Positions 25,388 through 38,458 of a stretch of 64,000 bases of DNA are shown here, piece after piece. The stretch is taken from assembly GCA_014898415.1 (NCBI GenBank), contig RCTD01000024.1:1-64000 (forward strand). The letters are read 5' to 3'. Each line of letters begins with the position of its first letter. The stretch's first letter is position 1. The position numbers and the translations under genes are program-made. The notes beneath the pieces are model-generated. The model saw only the letters and a list, made by a program, of their open reading frames with translations. It had not been told where the DNA came from and did not search any database. The stretch is from Stromatinia cepivora (Eukaryota; Ascomycota; Leotiomycetes; Helotiales; Sclerotiniaceae).

Positions 25388-26046
25388 TTCCCCTATTAAG
25401 GATATCCTATTCGATCCTTTTAGATTACTAATCCTAATATTTTCTTGAACCTTTTGAAAACAATCCTTATACAAGATTTCATCATTTCATCAGCAATTAT
25501 ATTATATATATTGATATAACTAATAGCGATTTTCTTCTTTTCTGTTAAATCTTTAATAAAGTAATAATTGATATCTATATATTTGAATTGTTTATACAAA
25601 TATAGGTTTTTGATTAAAACTAAAATACTTTAATTGTTATTAAACATTTGAATTGTATCTTTGTTCTTTTTAATATAATTTGATCTAAATAGATCTTTGA
25701 ATATTTATATAATCCATCTTTTTTATTTAATGAATATTATTATTATAATATATTCTAATTCTGTATTAAAAGTAATCATAAATATTTATTTCTTGTTAGT
25801 CTATGATATAGGACTTTTATAGAATATTACAATTCTTTTTAAAACATTTTTCTGGTTATATTTATTATTAATTTAATTTATATCTGTATATATCTTTATT
25901 ATATTATCAAATATATTGTATTTTTTGTAGATATTAGATTATACTTTTTTTGATTTGAATCATAATTTTTGTTTGATTGTTGATTGTAAATATTATATCA
26001 AATTCTTTAAAACTATAATATAATATTTTGCTGGTTTTGTTATAAA

Positions 26047-26900
26047 TTATAAAAGTCTTTCGATTGAGAATATTATATTTGATTGAATATATATTATTAA
26101 ATGGATTATACTTTTTATTTGTTGTTGATATTCGTTTATATTTATTAATTCATCATTATCAATTATTAATTGAAGATAAGTATAATTCATTATTGATAAT
26201 TTCTTGGTTTGATATTGTTCATATATAATACTGTATTTAATTAGTATAATATCGAGATATTCTTTTTGGTTTATAATTAATATATATACTTTTTTATTAC
26301 AAATAATTTTAATATTCAAAATCTTATTAATCTCCTTTAGATTTTTAGTATTAAAATGAATTAATAGCTTTTTATCGAATCAAATGATTTGTAATGATAT
26401 ATATAATGCAATAACGATATTATCGATATATATTAATAATATTATATTATGATTTTTGGATATATACAAATATAGATCTATTAAACTTTATATAAAGTTT
26501 ATATCTAAAAATTCTTTCTTCAATAATAAATTCCAGTCTCTTTCAATTTGCTTCAAACTATATAGACTTTATAGGGTTTATAATATATATCCCTTTTCGA
26601 TTTTAATATCTTGAAATAATTCAAAGTAGATTTTTTCCTTTAAATATGATTCAATAAAGATATTTTTGATATCGAAATATAAACATTCCAAATTTTCTTT
26701 TATAATAATAATTAAAAATAATCTAAATATATCTAATTTCATTATTGATATAAATATTTCATTATAATCTTTTCCTAATATCTAATTGAACCTTTAAACC
26801 ATTAATTTTGCCTTAAATTGTTCTACTTTGTTATCCTTTATTTTAATTATAAATATTTATTTCATCGAAATTAGATTATTTTCTTTAAGGAGTATATATT
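26047..26900 (-). pseudogene. copia B reverse transcriptase and RNase H entry
   Basis: The open stretch 26319-26047 reads NQKEYLDIILIKYSIIYEQY and INEYQQQIKSIIHLIIYIQS, the RT-to-RNase H junction. Upstream in element sense the RT frame continues to about 26.9 kb with the YFDIKN motif, broken by stops. Here the codon of LKQIERDW is still CAA, unlike copy A. Confidence 0.8.
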
Positions 26901-27211
26901 TTTCCTAAATATTATTTTGAATTAAAGATATAATTTTCTTTTGAATAGCTTCCTTCCATTTTTTAGAGTATTCTCGATTCGATATTATTTCCTTATAAAT
27001 TCTTAATATTTTGATTTCCAAAACTTTTTCGGCTAGATATATTATACTTTTTATATTATTTATATCTATTAATAAAATCATAAAATCTGAAACAATCTTA
27101 TCTTTAATATAAAGATCTATTTTGTAAATAATTAGAATTATAATTATAATATATTCTATACTTTTTTGAATTTTAATCTATATAGATATTGTAATTAATA
27201 CCCTTATAATT

Positions 27212-27802
27212 TTGCTTTCCTATTCTTTTTTAGAATTTTATTTTATATCTCTTTTCTGTTTTCATATTAAATACCTTGAAGATTCGTTTTCAAGATCCAT
27301 TACATCCTTTTATTCGATTTCAAATGATTATAGATTTATTTCGCTTTCTGATCTTATTGAAATAGATTTATCAATAAAATTTAAGATAATCTTAAATTTT
27401 ACTTCCAATACAGATTCAGGATCTACAAAAGTTGATTTTTAGATTGGAACCTTTGGAATAATGAATTCGATATCTGAAATATCCTTAAAAGAAAATTCTT
27501 GATTTGTCTTCTGGATATTATCATTTTTATCTTTATTGTATATTGATATTGATATATCTAATTTACCTAATTTCAATTCAATAATTGAAGTATTTAATAT
27601 AATCATTAAACTCGGTATAATATCTACCGGAAAGAATATTTGGGATAAAGATAATATAAATATCGTATTTGATATTGAGAATAGAAAAGATACTTTGTTT
27701 ATTACTAATCTACTACAAGATCTTCGATTTGATTCTATATTCTTTATTCTTTATAAATCTAATTCACAATTTCTTAATTTAAGATCTAAATCTCCTTTTT
27801 AA
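27212..27802 (-). pseudogene. copia B integrase-RT connector (read on the minus strand)
   Basis: The Ser/Thr/Asp-rich connector of copia pol lies here on the minus strand, homologous to 8200-8850 of copy A and 41.3-41.9 kb of copy D. Long plus-strand open stretches over the same bases are antisense shadows and were not called as genes. Confidence 0.6.
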
Positions 27803-28624
27803 TAAGATTCATTTATAATTACTTTATTTAATCAAAATATATAATTTAATTCTAAAGAATATACTTTGATATATTTATTTATAACTTTTGAATATCTTAG
27901 AAATATACTGATTCTTGAAATATCCTATAATTTATTATATCTTTGCTTTTTCGGAATAATCTTGGGATTAATATAAATATAATATTTATTCTTTTAAACT
28001 TTATATATCTTTATATTTAATATTATATTTATAAAAGCTTTTATAAAGAATTAATCTATTTTGTTTATATCAGAATCAATATTAATATAATTTCTGATAT
28101 AAATATTATATTCTATAACTTTATTTTAAAATTTTAATAATAATTCAGCTTCTTTTAATATTATTTTTATATTTGTTTTTATAATCTTTATATTCCGTTT
28201 TATAGGTTTGTTTTGATATAAAAAAGTAATTATTATAATTTCGGATTATATATTTGATGATTATTTATAAATAATTTATAAAAATTCCAATATATTATCA
28301 ATTCTAATTACAATAATCTTTTCTTCAATAACCAATTTCATTTCCTTTTTCTAAATTTTCAATATTTGAATTGTATTATCTTTTTGTTTAAATAATATAA
28401 TCTAATTTATTTTTATACAATTGTTAATGATTAATATGAAATAATAATTCCCTTGAATCGATTTTGGGAATAATTCTATAATATCGAAATATATAAATTC
28501 GAGTTTGTTTGATTTATACAGATTCAATTACCTCGGAATACAATTGATCATTTTAATAAATATACATACTTTACAGATATCTAATTCAATTGAAATCTTT
28601 ATTAATTTAATTATATTGAATACT

Positions 28625-28933
28625 TGTCACGGAAAGCCCTGTGATCCCCTGTATCTTATGAAGGATCAAAGCGTATACTTTTCAATCGGAATGAAGGATC
28701 TATTAGCCCTTACCAATCTATTAATTGATAAAATGATCCTGATATCCTAATAAATAAAGATTTAGTTTAATTAAGGTGCATATCGATTAGATAACTACTC
28801 ATTTGTTCTATATATACAGCTCTTGATTTATATAATCAAGGGCAAATCATTCAATTCTTTTACTTTACCAATCATGTATACCACCTATTCCCCGATCCCT
28901 GAAAGTGCTCTGTAATCATACTATCCCGTGATA
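28625..28933 (+). repeat. Solo LTR (309 bp) at a rearrangement junction
   Basis: Ends are TGTCACGGAAAGCCCTG and CTATCCCGTGATA, the same family as 23282-23590 in the opposite orientation. The left flank is ATACT and the right flank ATTTA, so there is no target duplication. Left of it copia B is cut; right of it unrelated AT-rich DNA (28934-28957) precedes copia C. Confidence 0.85.
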
Positions 28934-30640
28934 ATTTATTATTAAAAAAAATATAAATGTTAACTTTTGATGCAGGAAGTAGTAGTATTGTTGACTATAT
29001 AGATTGAATTAAGGATCTATAATTCTAATAAAAATAGAATTGAGGTTATCCCCAAATATAGTCTATACATCATTGTGGTCTCGTAATCTCAATTCTAATC
29101 TTATAATGGCCTCATTTCCAATATTCCCTTATTGAGGATATCCTATTCGATTCTTTTAAATTATTAATCCCAATATTTTCTTGAATCTTTCGAAAGCAAT
29201 CCTTGTATAAGATTTTATCATTCTGTTAGCAATTATATTATATATATTGATATAATTAATAATGATTTTCTTCTTTTTTGTTAAATCCTTAATAAAATGA
29301 TAACTAATATTTATATATTTGGATTGTTTATATAAATATGGGTTTTTGGTTAAAGCTAAAATGTTTTGATTATTATTAAATATTTGAATTATATCTTTGT
29401 TCTTTTCAATATAATTTGATCTGAATAGATCTTTGAGTATTTGTACAATCTATCTTCTTTGTTTGATAAATATTACTATTATAATATATTTTGATTCTAT
29501 ATTAAAGATAATTATAAATATTTGTTTTTTGTTAATCTATAATATAAGGCCTTTGTAGAATATTACAATTCCTTTTGAAATATTTTTCCGGTTATATTTG
29601 TTATTAGCCCAATCTGTATTTGTATATATCTTTATTGTATTATCAGGTATATTATATTCTTTATAGATGTCAGATTGTACTTTTTTTGGCCCGAACTATA
29701 ACTTTTGTTTGATTGTTGATTGTAAATATCGTATCAGATTCTTCAAAACTATAATATAATGTTTTGCTGGTTTTGCTATAAATTATGAAAGTCTTCCAAT
29801 TGAGAACATTATATTTAATCGAATATATATTATTAGATGAATTATATTTCTTATTCGTTATTGATATTCGTTTACATTTGTTAGTTCATTATTATCAGTT
29901 GTTGGTCGGAGATAGATATAATCCATTATTAATAATTTCTTGATTTGATATTGTTTATATATAATACTATATTTGATTAATATAATATCGAGATATTCTT
30001 TTTGATTTATAATTAATATATATACTTTTTTATTGTAAATGATTCTAACATTTAGGATCTTACTAATCTCCTCTAGATTCTTAATATTAAAACAAACCGA
30101 TAGCTTTTTATCGAATCAAATGATTTGTAATGATATATATAATATAATAACGATATCATCGATATATATCAATAATATTATATTACAATCTTTAGATGTA
30201 TATAGATATAAATTTGTTAAACTTTGTACAAACCCTATATTTAAAAACTTTTTCTTTAATAATAAACTTCAATCTCTTTTAATTTGTTTCAAATTATATA
30301 GGCTTCGTAAGACTCATAATATATATCCCTTTTTGACTTTGATATTTTAAGGTAATTCAAAGTAGATCTCTTTCTTCAAATATAATTCAGTAAAAGCGTT
30401 TTTGATATCGAAATATGAATATTCCAAATTTTCCTTTACAATGATAACTAGGAATAATCTAAATATATCTAGTCTTATTATTAATGTAAATATTTTGTTG
30501 TAATCCTTTTCTAATATCTAATTAAACCTTTGAATTATTAATTTTGTTTTGAATCATTTTATTTTGTTATCCTTGATCTTAATTATAAATACCCATTTCA
30601 TCGAAACCAGATTACTTTCTTTAAGGAATATATATTTTTC

Positions 30641-31342
30641 CTAAATATCATTTTGAATTAAGGATATGATTTCCTTTTGGATAACTTTCTTCCATTTTTC
30701 AGAATATTTTTGATCCGATATTGCTTCCTTATAAATTCTTGGTATTTTGATTCCTAAAACTTCTTCAGCCGGATATATTATATTTTCTGTATTATTTATA
30801 TTTATTAACGAAATCATAAAATCTGAAACGATCTTGTTTTTGATATAAGAATCTATCTTGTAAATAATTGGGATTATAATCATAATATATTCTATATTTT
30901 CTTGAATTTTGATTTGTATAGATATTGTAATCAATATCCTTATAATCTTGCTTTCCTGTTTTTTTTCAGGATTTTGTTTTATATTTCTTTTCTGTTTTCG
31001 TATTAGATACTTTGGGGATTCGTTTTCAAGGTCTATTTCATCCTTTTGTTCGATTTCAGATGATTATGGATTTACTTCGTTTTTTGATTTTGTTGAAATA
31101 GATTTGTTAACAAAATTTAAGATGATCTTAAATTTTATTTTTAATATAGATTCAGGGTTTATAAAAGTTGACTTTTGGACTGGACTCTTTGAAATGATGA
31201 ATTCGATATCTAAAGTATCCTTGAAAGAAGATTCTTGATTTGTTTTCTGGATATTGTTATTTTTATCTTCATTATATATTAGTATTGATATATCTAATTT
31301 ATCTGATTTCAATTCGATAATTGGGGTGTTTAGTATAATCAT
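30641..31342 (-). pseudogene. copia C pol connector and RT start
   Basis: On the minus strand, 31342-31064 is the Ser/Asp-rich connector (ELKSDKLDISILIYNEDKNN) and 30934-30641 the RT entry with EEVLGIKIPRIYKEAISDQK and KWKKVIQKEIISLIQNDI. This corresponds to the copia pattern DEvLGp..RKIPrTfkEAi..KWKeAi.kEI.SLiqNdTW. The frames are separated by damage. Confidence 0.8.
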
Positions 31343-32410
31343 TGAATTCAGTATAATATCTATTGAAGAGAATATTTGGAATAAAGATGATACAGATATT
31401 ACATTTGATATTGAAAATGAAGAAGGTACTTTATTTATTATCGGTTTATTATAAAGTTTTTGATTTAGCTTTATATTCTTTGTTCTTTATAGACTTGATT
31501 TACAATTTCTTAATTTAAAATTCAAATTTCCTTTTCGATAAGATTCATCTATAATTATTCTGTTTGATCGAAATGTATAATCTAATTCTGGAGAATATAT
31601 TTTGATATATTTGTTTATAACTTTTAAATATCCTAGGAATATATCGATTCTCAAAGTATCCCGCAATTTGTTGTATCTCTATTCTTTCGGAATAATCTTG
31701 GGATTGATATAAATATAATATTTGCTTTTTCAGATTTTATATATCTCTATATCTAGTATTGTATCTATAAAAACTTCTATAAAGGATCGATCTATTCCAT
31801 TCATATTAGAACTAATATTAATACGATTCTTGATATAAGCATTATACTTTATAGTTTCATTTTAAAATTCTAATAATAATCCAGTTTCTTTTAATATTGT
31901 TCTTATATCTACTTTTGTAATCCTTATATTCTATTCTATAGATCCGTTTTGATATAAAGAGATAATTGTTGTAACTTCGGATTATATATTTGATAATTAT
32001 TTATGAATAGTTTGTAGAAATTCTAATATATTATTAATCTTGATTATAATAATCTTTTCTTTAGTAATTAATTCTATTTCCTTTTTCTAAGTTTTCAATA
32101 TTTGAATTATATCGTCTTTTTATTTAAATAATATGATCCAATTTATTTTTGTATAATTATTAATGATCAATATGAAATAACGATTCCCTCGAATTGATTT
32201 TGGGAATGATTCTGTAATATCGAAATATATAAATTCGAGTCTCTTTGATTTGTACAGATTTAATTGTTTCGGAATATGATTGATTATTTTGGTAAATATA
32301 TATATTTTGTAGATATTTAATTCAATTAGGATCTTTATCGATTTGATTATATTAAATATTTTGTATAGATTCTTGATTTTATTTGGATCTAGATGATTGA
32401 ATTTTCGATA

Positions 32411-32689
32411 TTATAATAGATATCTCTTTTTCTCCTTAAATGTTAATTCGTTATTAATATTTTTAGTATTATCGATTATCTTTGAAGAAAAGTTTTTTTT
32501 CTGATTATTTTGGTATATATTAAAATAAAAAGTTATATCCTTATATCCTTTAATTATATATAAAATCATATATATTTTGTCTTGCATTTTAATATAAATG
32601 ATTTTCTTATTGTTTTTCTTGAAATATATATAATGAAAATTGAATTCCTTTTGTAATTCTATTTTGTAGATCCTTTTTTCTAATAACAA
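32411..32689 (-). pseudogene. copia C protease/pre-integrase fragment
   Basis: A 92-codon open stretch begins LLEKRIYKIELQKEFNFHYI and matches copia A 7070-7350 and copia D 40210-40490. In copia pol this lies between the protease and the HRRLGH-type pre-integrase motif. Confidence 0.6.
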
Positions 32690-33439
32690 GTTTATTTCTA
32701 ACCTTGGTATATATAATATATTTGAAAATAGTATCTTAAAATCATCTTTATATATTATATTTATTAAATCTTAATAACAATAATATATTATTTCTTTATC
32801 AATCTTTATCTTTTATTTAGTAATAAATTTTATTGATCTGAATAATAAAGATTGATCAAATATATATAAAGAAACGTTTATATTAGTATATTATTTGTTA
32901 AAGGAAGTTTTATTAATAGTTTCCTTTATTAAATTATAATCTTCCTTTATTATATCCTTAATATCAAAATCTGATTTAAAGATATTGTTAGCAAAGTATA
33001 CTTGATCTTCTTTATTGAAATAGATTTTTTTTGAATTCGATGATCCTTTTTTCTTTTAGTAATGAAAATAATTACAAAAGAGTTTACTGGTTTATATTAA
33101 ATACAAATAGTTTTGTATATAATGATCTTCTTTTTGATACAGATCGTAAATATTGTTTAAAATTTCGAAATCTGATTTTTGGTATCGAAAAGTATATCTA
33201 GATCTTTTTACAATTTGTATTAGTTTTGATCCATTTTTAAGACGAAGTTCCTTAGTCTGTAAATACTTGATTTTATCATCGATATTAAGATTAGTTTAGA
33301 TATCCAATATATTTATTACTCCTTAATAATTGATTGGAAGATTATATATTAAAACCAAGAATAAGGTAATATCTTGATATACTGATCGATAGTTTTTGTT
33401 TGCAATTTCTAATTTCCTTTTGTATTCTTTTAGTTTATT

Positions 33440-33676
33440 TTAAGTTTCGATAATGATTATATTGGAATAAATATTAAATTGAAATTTGAAGTTCTGGATT
33501 ATTGTTATATATATATTAGCTATAATTATATTAACTCTGATATATTTTGATTTAAGATATCTCCAAAATATATATATTATTGAATATTCGTTGGTGAAAA
33601 CTTTATTGTTATTATTGAATGTTATATAAATATATAATAATATATTCGTTTTATTCTTTAAATATTCTGATTTCAA
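33440..33676 (-). pseudogene. copia C gag fragment
   Basis: A 78-codon stretch (SEYLKNKTNILLYIYITFNN onward) is homologous to the copia A gag at 5962-6279. Confidence 0.6.
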
Positions 33677-34445
33677 TTCGATATTATAATATATACGACC
33701 ATTAATTTTGTAGATAGATATTGTATTGGGTCCTACAATCTATATATATTCGTTTAATGTTTAATCAATTATATAAAACTATTCTTTTCTTTTCAATTAT
33801 ATTTTCGTTTATTTGAATCATCATTTATAATTATTTTGATCGAATTTCGAAGAATTATTTGATTTCGATATTGTAAAGGTTTCTTATTATTTGATGGGTA
33901 TCGAAGATAGTTTTCAGATTTTTAAGATAGTTTTAAAAAAGAAATATATAATAAATAAATTCAAAATAATAAAGAAATATAAAAATAAAACAATAAAAAA
34001 AATTTGTAAAATCATATTATAATATATTTTCTTATAACTATACAAACTTGATTTTCGTCTTTATTATAATTCTGTATTGGTATTATATAGATTGCTCTTT
34101 GTTTTGGCCTGTAATATTGTGAGTTATAAACTGTATTATTGTATTTCAATTTTGCTTTGATAATATTATATAAAAATTTTGATTTTCATTTTGTTTTATC
34201 TTTATTAATTATACTAATCCTTTTTCGATTTACTTTGCTTTTTAATTATTACTATGCAATCGGATCTTATAATTTGTTAACTTTTGATATAGGAAATAAT
34301 AGTATTATTGATTATGTAGGTTGAATTAAGGATCTATAATTCTAATAGGAGTAGAATTGAGGTTATCCCCAAATATGGTCTGTGCATCATTGTGGTCTCG
34401 TGACCTCAATTCTAATTCTATGATGGCCTCATTTCCAACAATAAA

Positions 34446-36367
34446 TATTATTAAATAACGAAATAAAAGTATAAGTTATATATAGAATATATTCTTCCGA
34501 ATTAGTAAAACATTCAAAATATATTAAAACTATCGATTTGGTTTTTCGAAATTATTAGTGATTATAAATATATCAGAAAATAAATATATATATTTAAATA
34601 TTGTAAAAGAGGTAGATCGAGATATATGTCCCGATAGTACATTGCAAAGGGAAATAGGAATTGGAATTGGTCAGATTACATTGTAGAAACTTCAAATAGT
34701 AAAACTAATAGATTTAAACAATAATTTGGGTTATATATAAATAATATACAAAAAGATTAATAAAAAAATAATTGATTTCTTCAAAAAGAAAAAAATAGAG
34801 TCCTCTCTTATATCTAATTACAAAGAATCATATGATTATATAACTACGAACTAGCTACGCATTAGACCTTGATATCCCAACTCTCTCACAATACATAAAC
34901 TTTATATATATACAAAATCATTAAAAACATTTCCTTTAGAATTTCTAAAATTATTATTTGTTTTATTCAAAGTTTGATTTAATATTTCAATCGATTATAT
35001 TATATTATTATCAAATTATAAATATTATAACTCTATATATAAATATATATTAATAATGATATATAGATTAACAAAAATAAGATATTTTATAAATATAAGA
35101 TCATTAATAATAAAAAAACTAATTGATATTTTCATCAATTGTATTTATACATTATATAGTTTTTCAAATAATATAATTTGTATTAAAATTCTAAATATAA
35201 CTTTTTGAATATTTAGAAATAACTTTGAAATATTCTTCTATTTTTTATTGAGAAATAAATAAACTAATAAAACAAATTGATTTTATTTTAAAATAATATT
35301 TATATATATTTATCAATTTCTATTAAAATAATTGAATAGAATAATTATCTGTAATTGAATTTACTTTCAATAACTTGATATCGAAAACAATAAAATATTT
35401 TTTATTCTTTATAAATTATAAATTAAATTTACAAATCGATATCGAATCTAATAAACTATATTTATCAAAAATAAATCTAATATAAAAATATAAATTTTTT
35501 AAAGAGAATAAAATAATCAACAAAATAAAGTATATTTTGAATCAATTCTAAATTTTAACAAAATAATTAATTACAAATTATAAAGGATATATAAATAAAA
35601 ATAGATTGAATTCATTATATTATATGAAGGAATAAAAAATTTATATTAATATTAAAAATATAAAGACTTTTCGAAAAACAAAAAAATTAGATAACAAATG
35701 AATCGGTCTATATAAAATACTAAAAATTTATTTCTAATTCTGTTTAATCAAATTATTAAAAAACATTTAAATCTTTTCAAGATTTTATTATTCGTTTTTA
35801 ATACCAATATATTTAGTATTTCTTTTTCAAAAACAAATTATAATTAATAAATCAAAATTAAAAATTACAAAAGATAAAATATTCGAAAAAAAGAATAAAA
35901 AAAAGTAACTAATCCAAAAATGGATTTTCAAAGAAATATTTGATAATTATAACAAAGATAATTATTATTATTAGATTAAATAAAAGTTTTATATTTCTAT
36001 TTAACAATCAGCAAATGATTTAAAAAAAAACAAAAACATATTGATTAAATATTATAAATTATATCCTAAAAAACTTAAATCATTATTATAAATTCTGAAT
36101 CTTTTAATACAAAAAAGCCTTTATTATCAATATTAATATCAATATTAGTATTTGTATTTTAAATATTATAATAATCAATAAAAGAAAAAAAGTACAATTT
36201 GTATAAAAAAAATAATACATTACAATTTTCAAAATGTATCTTAAAAAATAAAAGATTTATTTATTATAATAAAAAATATTAATCTGAAATTTTTAAACTT
36301 TATAAACAAATCAATTGATAATCTTATTAATTATTTAAAAATAAATTTGATTTTGGAAAAAGAATAC
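34446..36367 (+). mobile_element. Gypsy-type 3-prime remnant (integrase C-terminal/chromo-like zone)
   Basis: In plus sense near 35640-35720 the translation reads INIKNIKTFRKTKKLDNK followed by IGLYKILKI. This recalls the GPY/F-like end of gypsy integrase (vsTKNLkt.RpskKLdnkfiGPykIl). Downstream FLIPIYLVFL fits the yrLeLP...HPVFHVSLL zone. The LTR at 36368 follows, preceded by a purine run (GGAAAAAGAA). A parallel remnant lies at 43914-45242. Everything is frame-broken. Confidence 0.6.
34602..34890. repeat. Possible solo LTR, less AT-rich island
   Basis: A 289-bp island begins TGTAAAAGAGGTAGATCG and ends CTCTCTCACA, i.e. TG...CA ends of LTR length. It is more balanced in composition than its flanks. 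Flanking 5-mers (AATAT, ATACA) do not match, and no second copy is in the window. The assignment is weak. Confidence 0.3.
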
Positions 36368-36829
36368 TATTATAAATTTATTATCCATTTCTAACTAATC
36401 TATATAAATACCTATCACGGGACAGTATGATTACAGAGCACTTTCAGGGATCGGGGAATAGATGGTACACGTAATTGGTAGAGTAAATAGAATTGAATGA
36501 TTTACTCTTGATTATATGGATCGAGGGTTGTATATATAGAACAAATGAGTAGTTATCTAATCGATATGTATCTCGATTAGATTAGACCTTTGTTTACTAG
36601 TATATCAGGATCACCTTGTTACTCGGAAAGATTAGTAAAGGCTAGAAGATCCTTTATTCCGATTGGAAAGCATACCCTTGATCCTTCGTAGGATACAGGG
36701 GATCGCAAGGCTTTCCGTGACAATACCTTAAATATTCATTTATCTTATAATCGGCGTTCTTTTTAGTATCTTCTTTCCTCCTTTATAGAATATCATCATA
36801 TAACTAAGGCCTATCCCTACGCCGTGATA
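36368..36829 (+). repeat. LTR of about 147 bp, split by a solo LTR
   Basis: Positions 36368-36412 and 36728-36829 together align with the LTRs at 3062 and 45243. The right end CCCTACGCCGTGATA is the best-preserved terminus of this family. The 310-bp solo LTR is inserted after ATACC. Confidence 0.75.
36413..36722 (-). repeat. Solo LTR (310 bp) nested in another LTR
   Basis: Ends are TATCACGGGACAG and GGCTTTCCGTGACA. Target ATACC is duplicated at 36408-36412 and 36723-36727. Same family and orientation as 23282-23590. Confidence 0.88.
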
Positions 36830-38458
36830 TTAATATTTGAAAAAGAATCACTATATTTCAAAAATCGATTTTTATTCTTTTTTAAATTAAAAAATAATAT
36901 ATTTAAAAAATTTATTTAAAAATCAAAATTATATAATATTGCTTTATTACTTTTTATTAATTATATAAAAAAGTTTGAATGCTTTTTATAATATTAAAGT
37001 TCATACAAAATTAAATATTATTATTACTTTTAATAAACTTTATATTATAAAAAATAACAAATAAAAAACTATTTTTATTATTCGATTTAAATTATTTGAA
37101 TTCTTTATTATATTTTTTAATTTTTGTAATATATTAATATTATTTTAATATTGTATTAATTATATTTTATTTAATAAAATAATAAATATTATATTATTTA
37201 TTTTAGTAATATTTTTATATATTTTATAAATAAAAAGGAATATTGAAAAATATATTTATAAATAAAAAGAAATATTAGAAATATTTTTATAATATAATTT
37301 AAAAGTTATAAAATATTGATTTATAAATCGATATTAATAAATATATATTCAAAACAATTTCAACAAAATATTTAGAATTAATTTTTACAATAAAAAAAAT
37401 CAAAATGAATCAAAACAAAATCATGATAATTATTTTCTAGAAACAATTATTGTTTGTTAAAAATCTATAACAATTTTTGAGTTTTGCAAACTTTTATTAT
37501 AAATTTATAAAAGATTTTTCAAAGATTTATTGATCTTTAAATAATTTTTATAAAAGATATAATTTGATAATAAAAAAAATATATATATTATTATTTTCAA
37601 AAATTTAAAATATATTTTTATAAATATATAAATTTTAATTTATTTTGATTATAAAAAAACGATATTGAAAATTGATATTCCTAACTAAACTTCAAAAAGG
37701 ATTTTATTTCGATACAATAATAATAATATTTTAAAATCTATTATATACTTTTTTGTAAAATGTTTTATAATCAAATGTAATTATAAAATCTATAATAAAG
37801 AATTATTAATTACTATTAAATTAATAAAAATCAACAATTGAAATTATAAAAATTATAATAGAAATTCAAAATATTTTTGAATGATAAAAATTAAAAATAT
37901 TTTATAATAATCAAAGTTTTTATTTTAATATAACTTTTGTATCACTCTAAATCAAAAATTAAAACAATTCATTTAAATATTTTAAATCAATATTACAAAA
38001 ATTGTTTTAATATATTTAATTCAAATCATAAATGTTTAAAAAACCAAAAATATATAATTTTACGATCTAATAGATTTGATATCGAATTATATGAAGAATT
38101 GATAAATCAAATATTATTAATCTTTATAAATTTAATAATACTATTTAAAGATAAATCAATCGATAAAATTATTGATATTGTTTATACAAAATCCGAAATA
38201 ACAAAATAATTAATTTTTGTATTTGAGGATTTATTCATTATTAAATGATCAAAAGAATTTAGAAAGATTCTATAAATAATTATACAAGATTATTATATTT
38301 ATAATAAATATATCTATTATCAAAAATTTTTGGATCTTTTTTAATAACAAATTCAAAATCTAGATTATATATCAAATTTATTTATTCAATTTAAAAAAAA
38401 ATTTTAAATTATATTAAGATTATTAATTTTATTTTTTGAAAATATTAATAAGCAAATA
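36830..38458. other. Extremely AT-rich sequence without a recognisable gene
   Basis: Long A and T runs dominate. A 90-codon open stretch at 37937-38209 is Ile/Asn/Lys-rich with no recognisable motif; in such composition open frames of this size are expected by chance or as relics. It is most likely an older RIP-degraded repeat into which copia D inserted. Confidence 0.5.

Larger units (their letters stand above)
25242..28624 (-). mobile_element. Ty1/copia copy B, 5-prime part missing, rearranged LTR
   Basis: Minus orientation. The 3-prime LTR (25242-25387) is 146 bp instead of 166 and contains an internal palindrome. Reading leftwards in element sense, the copy keeps RNase H, RT (about 25.9-26.9 kb), connector (27.2-27.8 kb) and the integrase and pre-integrase zone to 28624. 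There it stops abruptly at the solo LTR 28625-28933. Gag, protease and the 5-prime LTR, still present in copy C, are missing. The left flank target is TATAG; no right partner exists. Confidence 0.88.
28958..34440 (-). mobile_element. Complete Ty1/copia copy C (5,483 bp)
   Basis: LTRs are 28958-29123 and 34275-34440 (166 bp each). The target ATAAA is duplicated at 28953-28957 and 34441-34445. Element order on the minus strand is gag (33.7-33.1 kb), protease and pre-integrase (about 32.9-32.3 kb), integrase, connector (31.45-30.9 kb), RT (30.9-30.0 kb), RNase H (29.8-29.2 kb). It is the best single-piece reference for the family in this window. Stops occur in every domain. Confidence 0.93.

Noticed and set aside
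27212..27442. Plus-strand open stretches over copia B and C connectors (also 31254-31454, 30039-30350)
   Set aside because: Antisense to the real copia frame; kept open because the sense strand is Ser/Asp/Asn-rich.
28625..28933. MITE (DNA transposon) interpretation of the 310-bp elements
   Set aside because: Short TGTCACGG/CCGTGACA termini with 5-bp duplications match the LTRs of the other families here; terminal inverted repeats are only about 8 bp.
37937..38209. 90-codon open stretch in the AT-rich block
   Set aside because: Ile/Asn/Lys-only composition, no motif, no second copy in the window; expected in such DNA.
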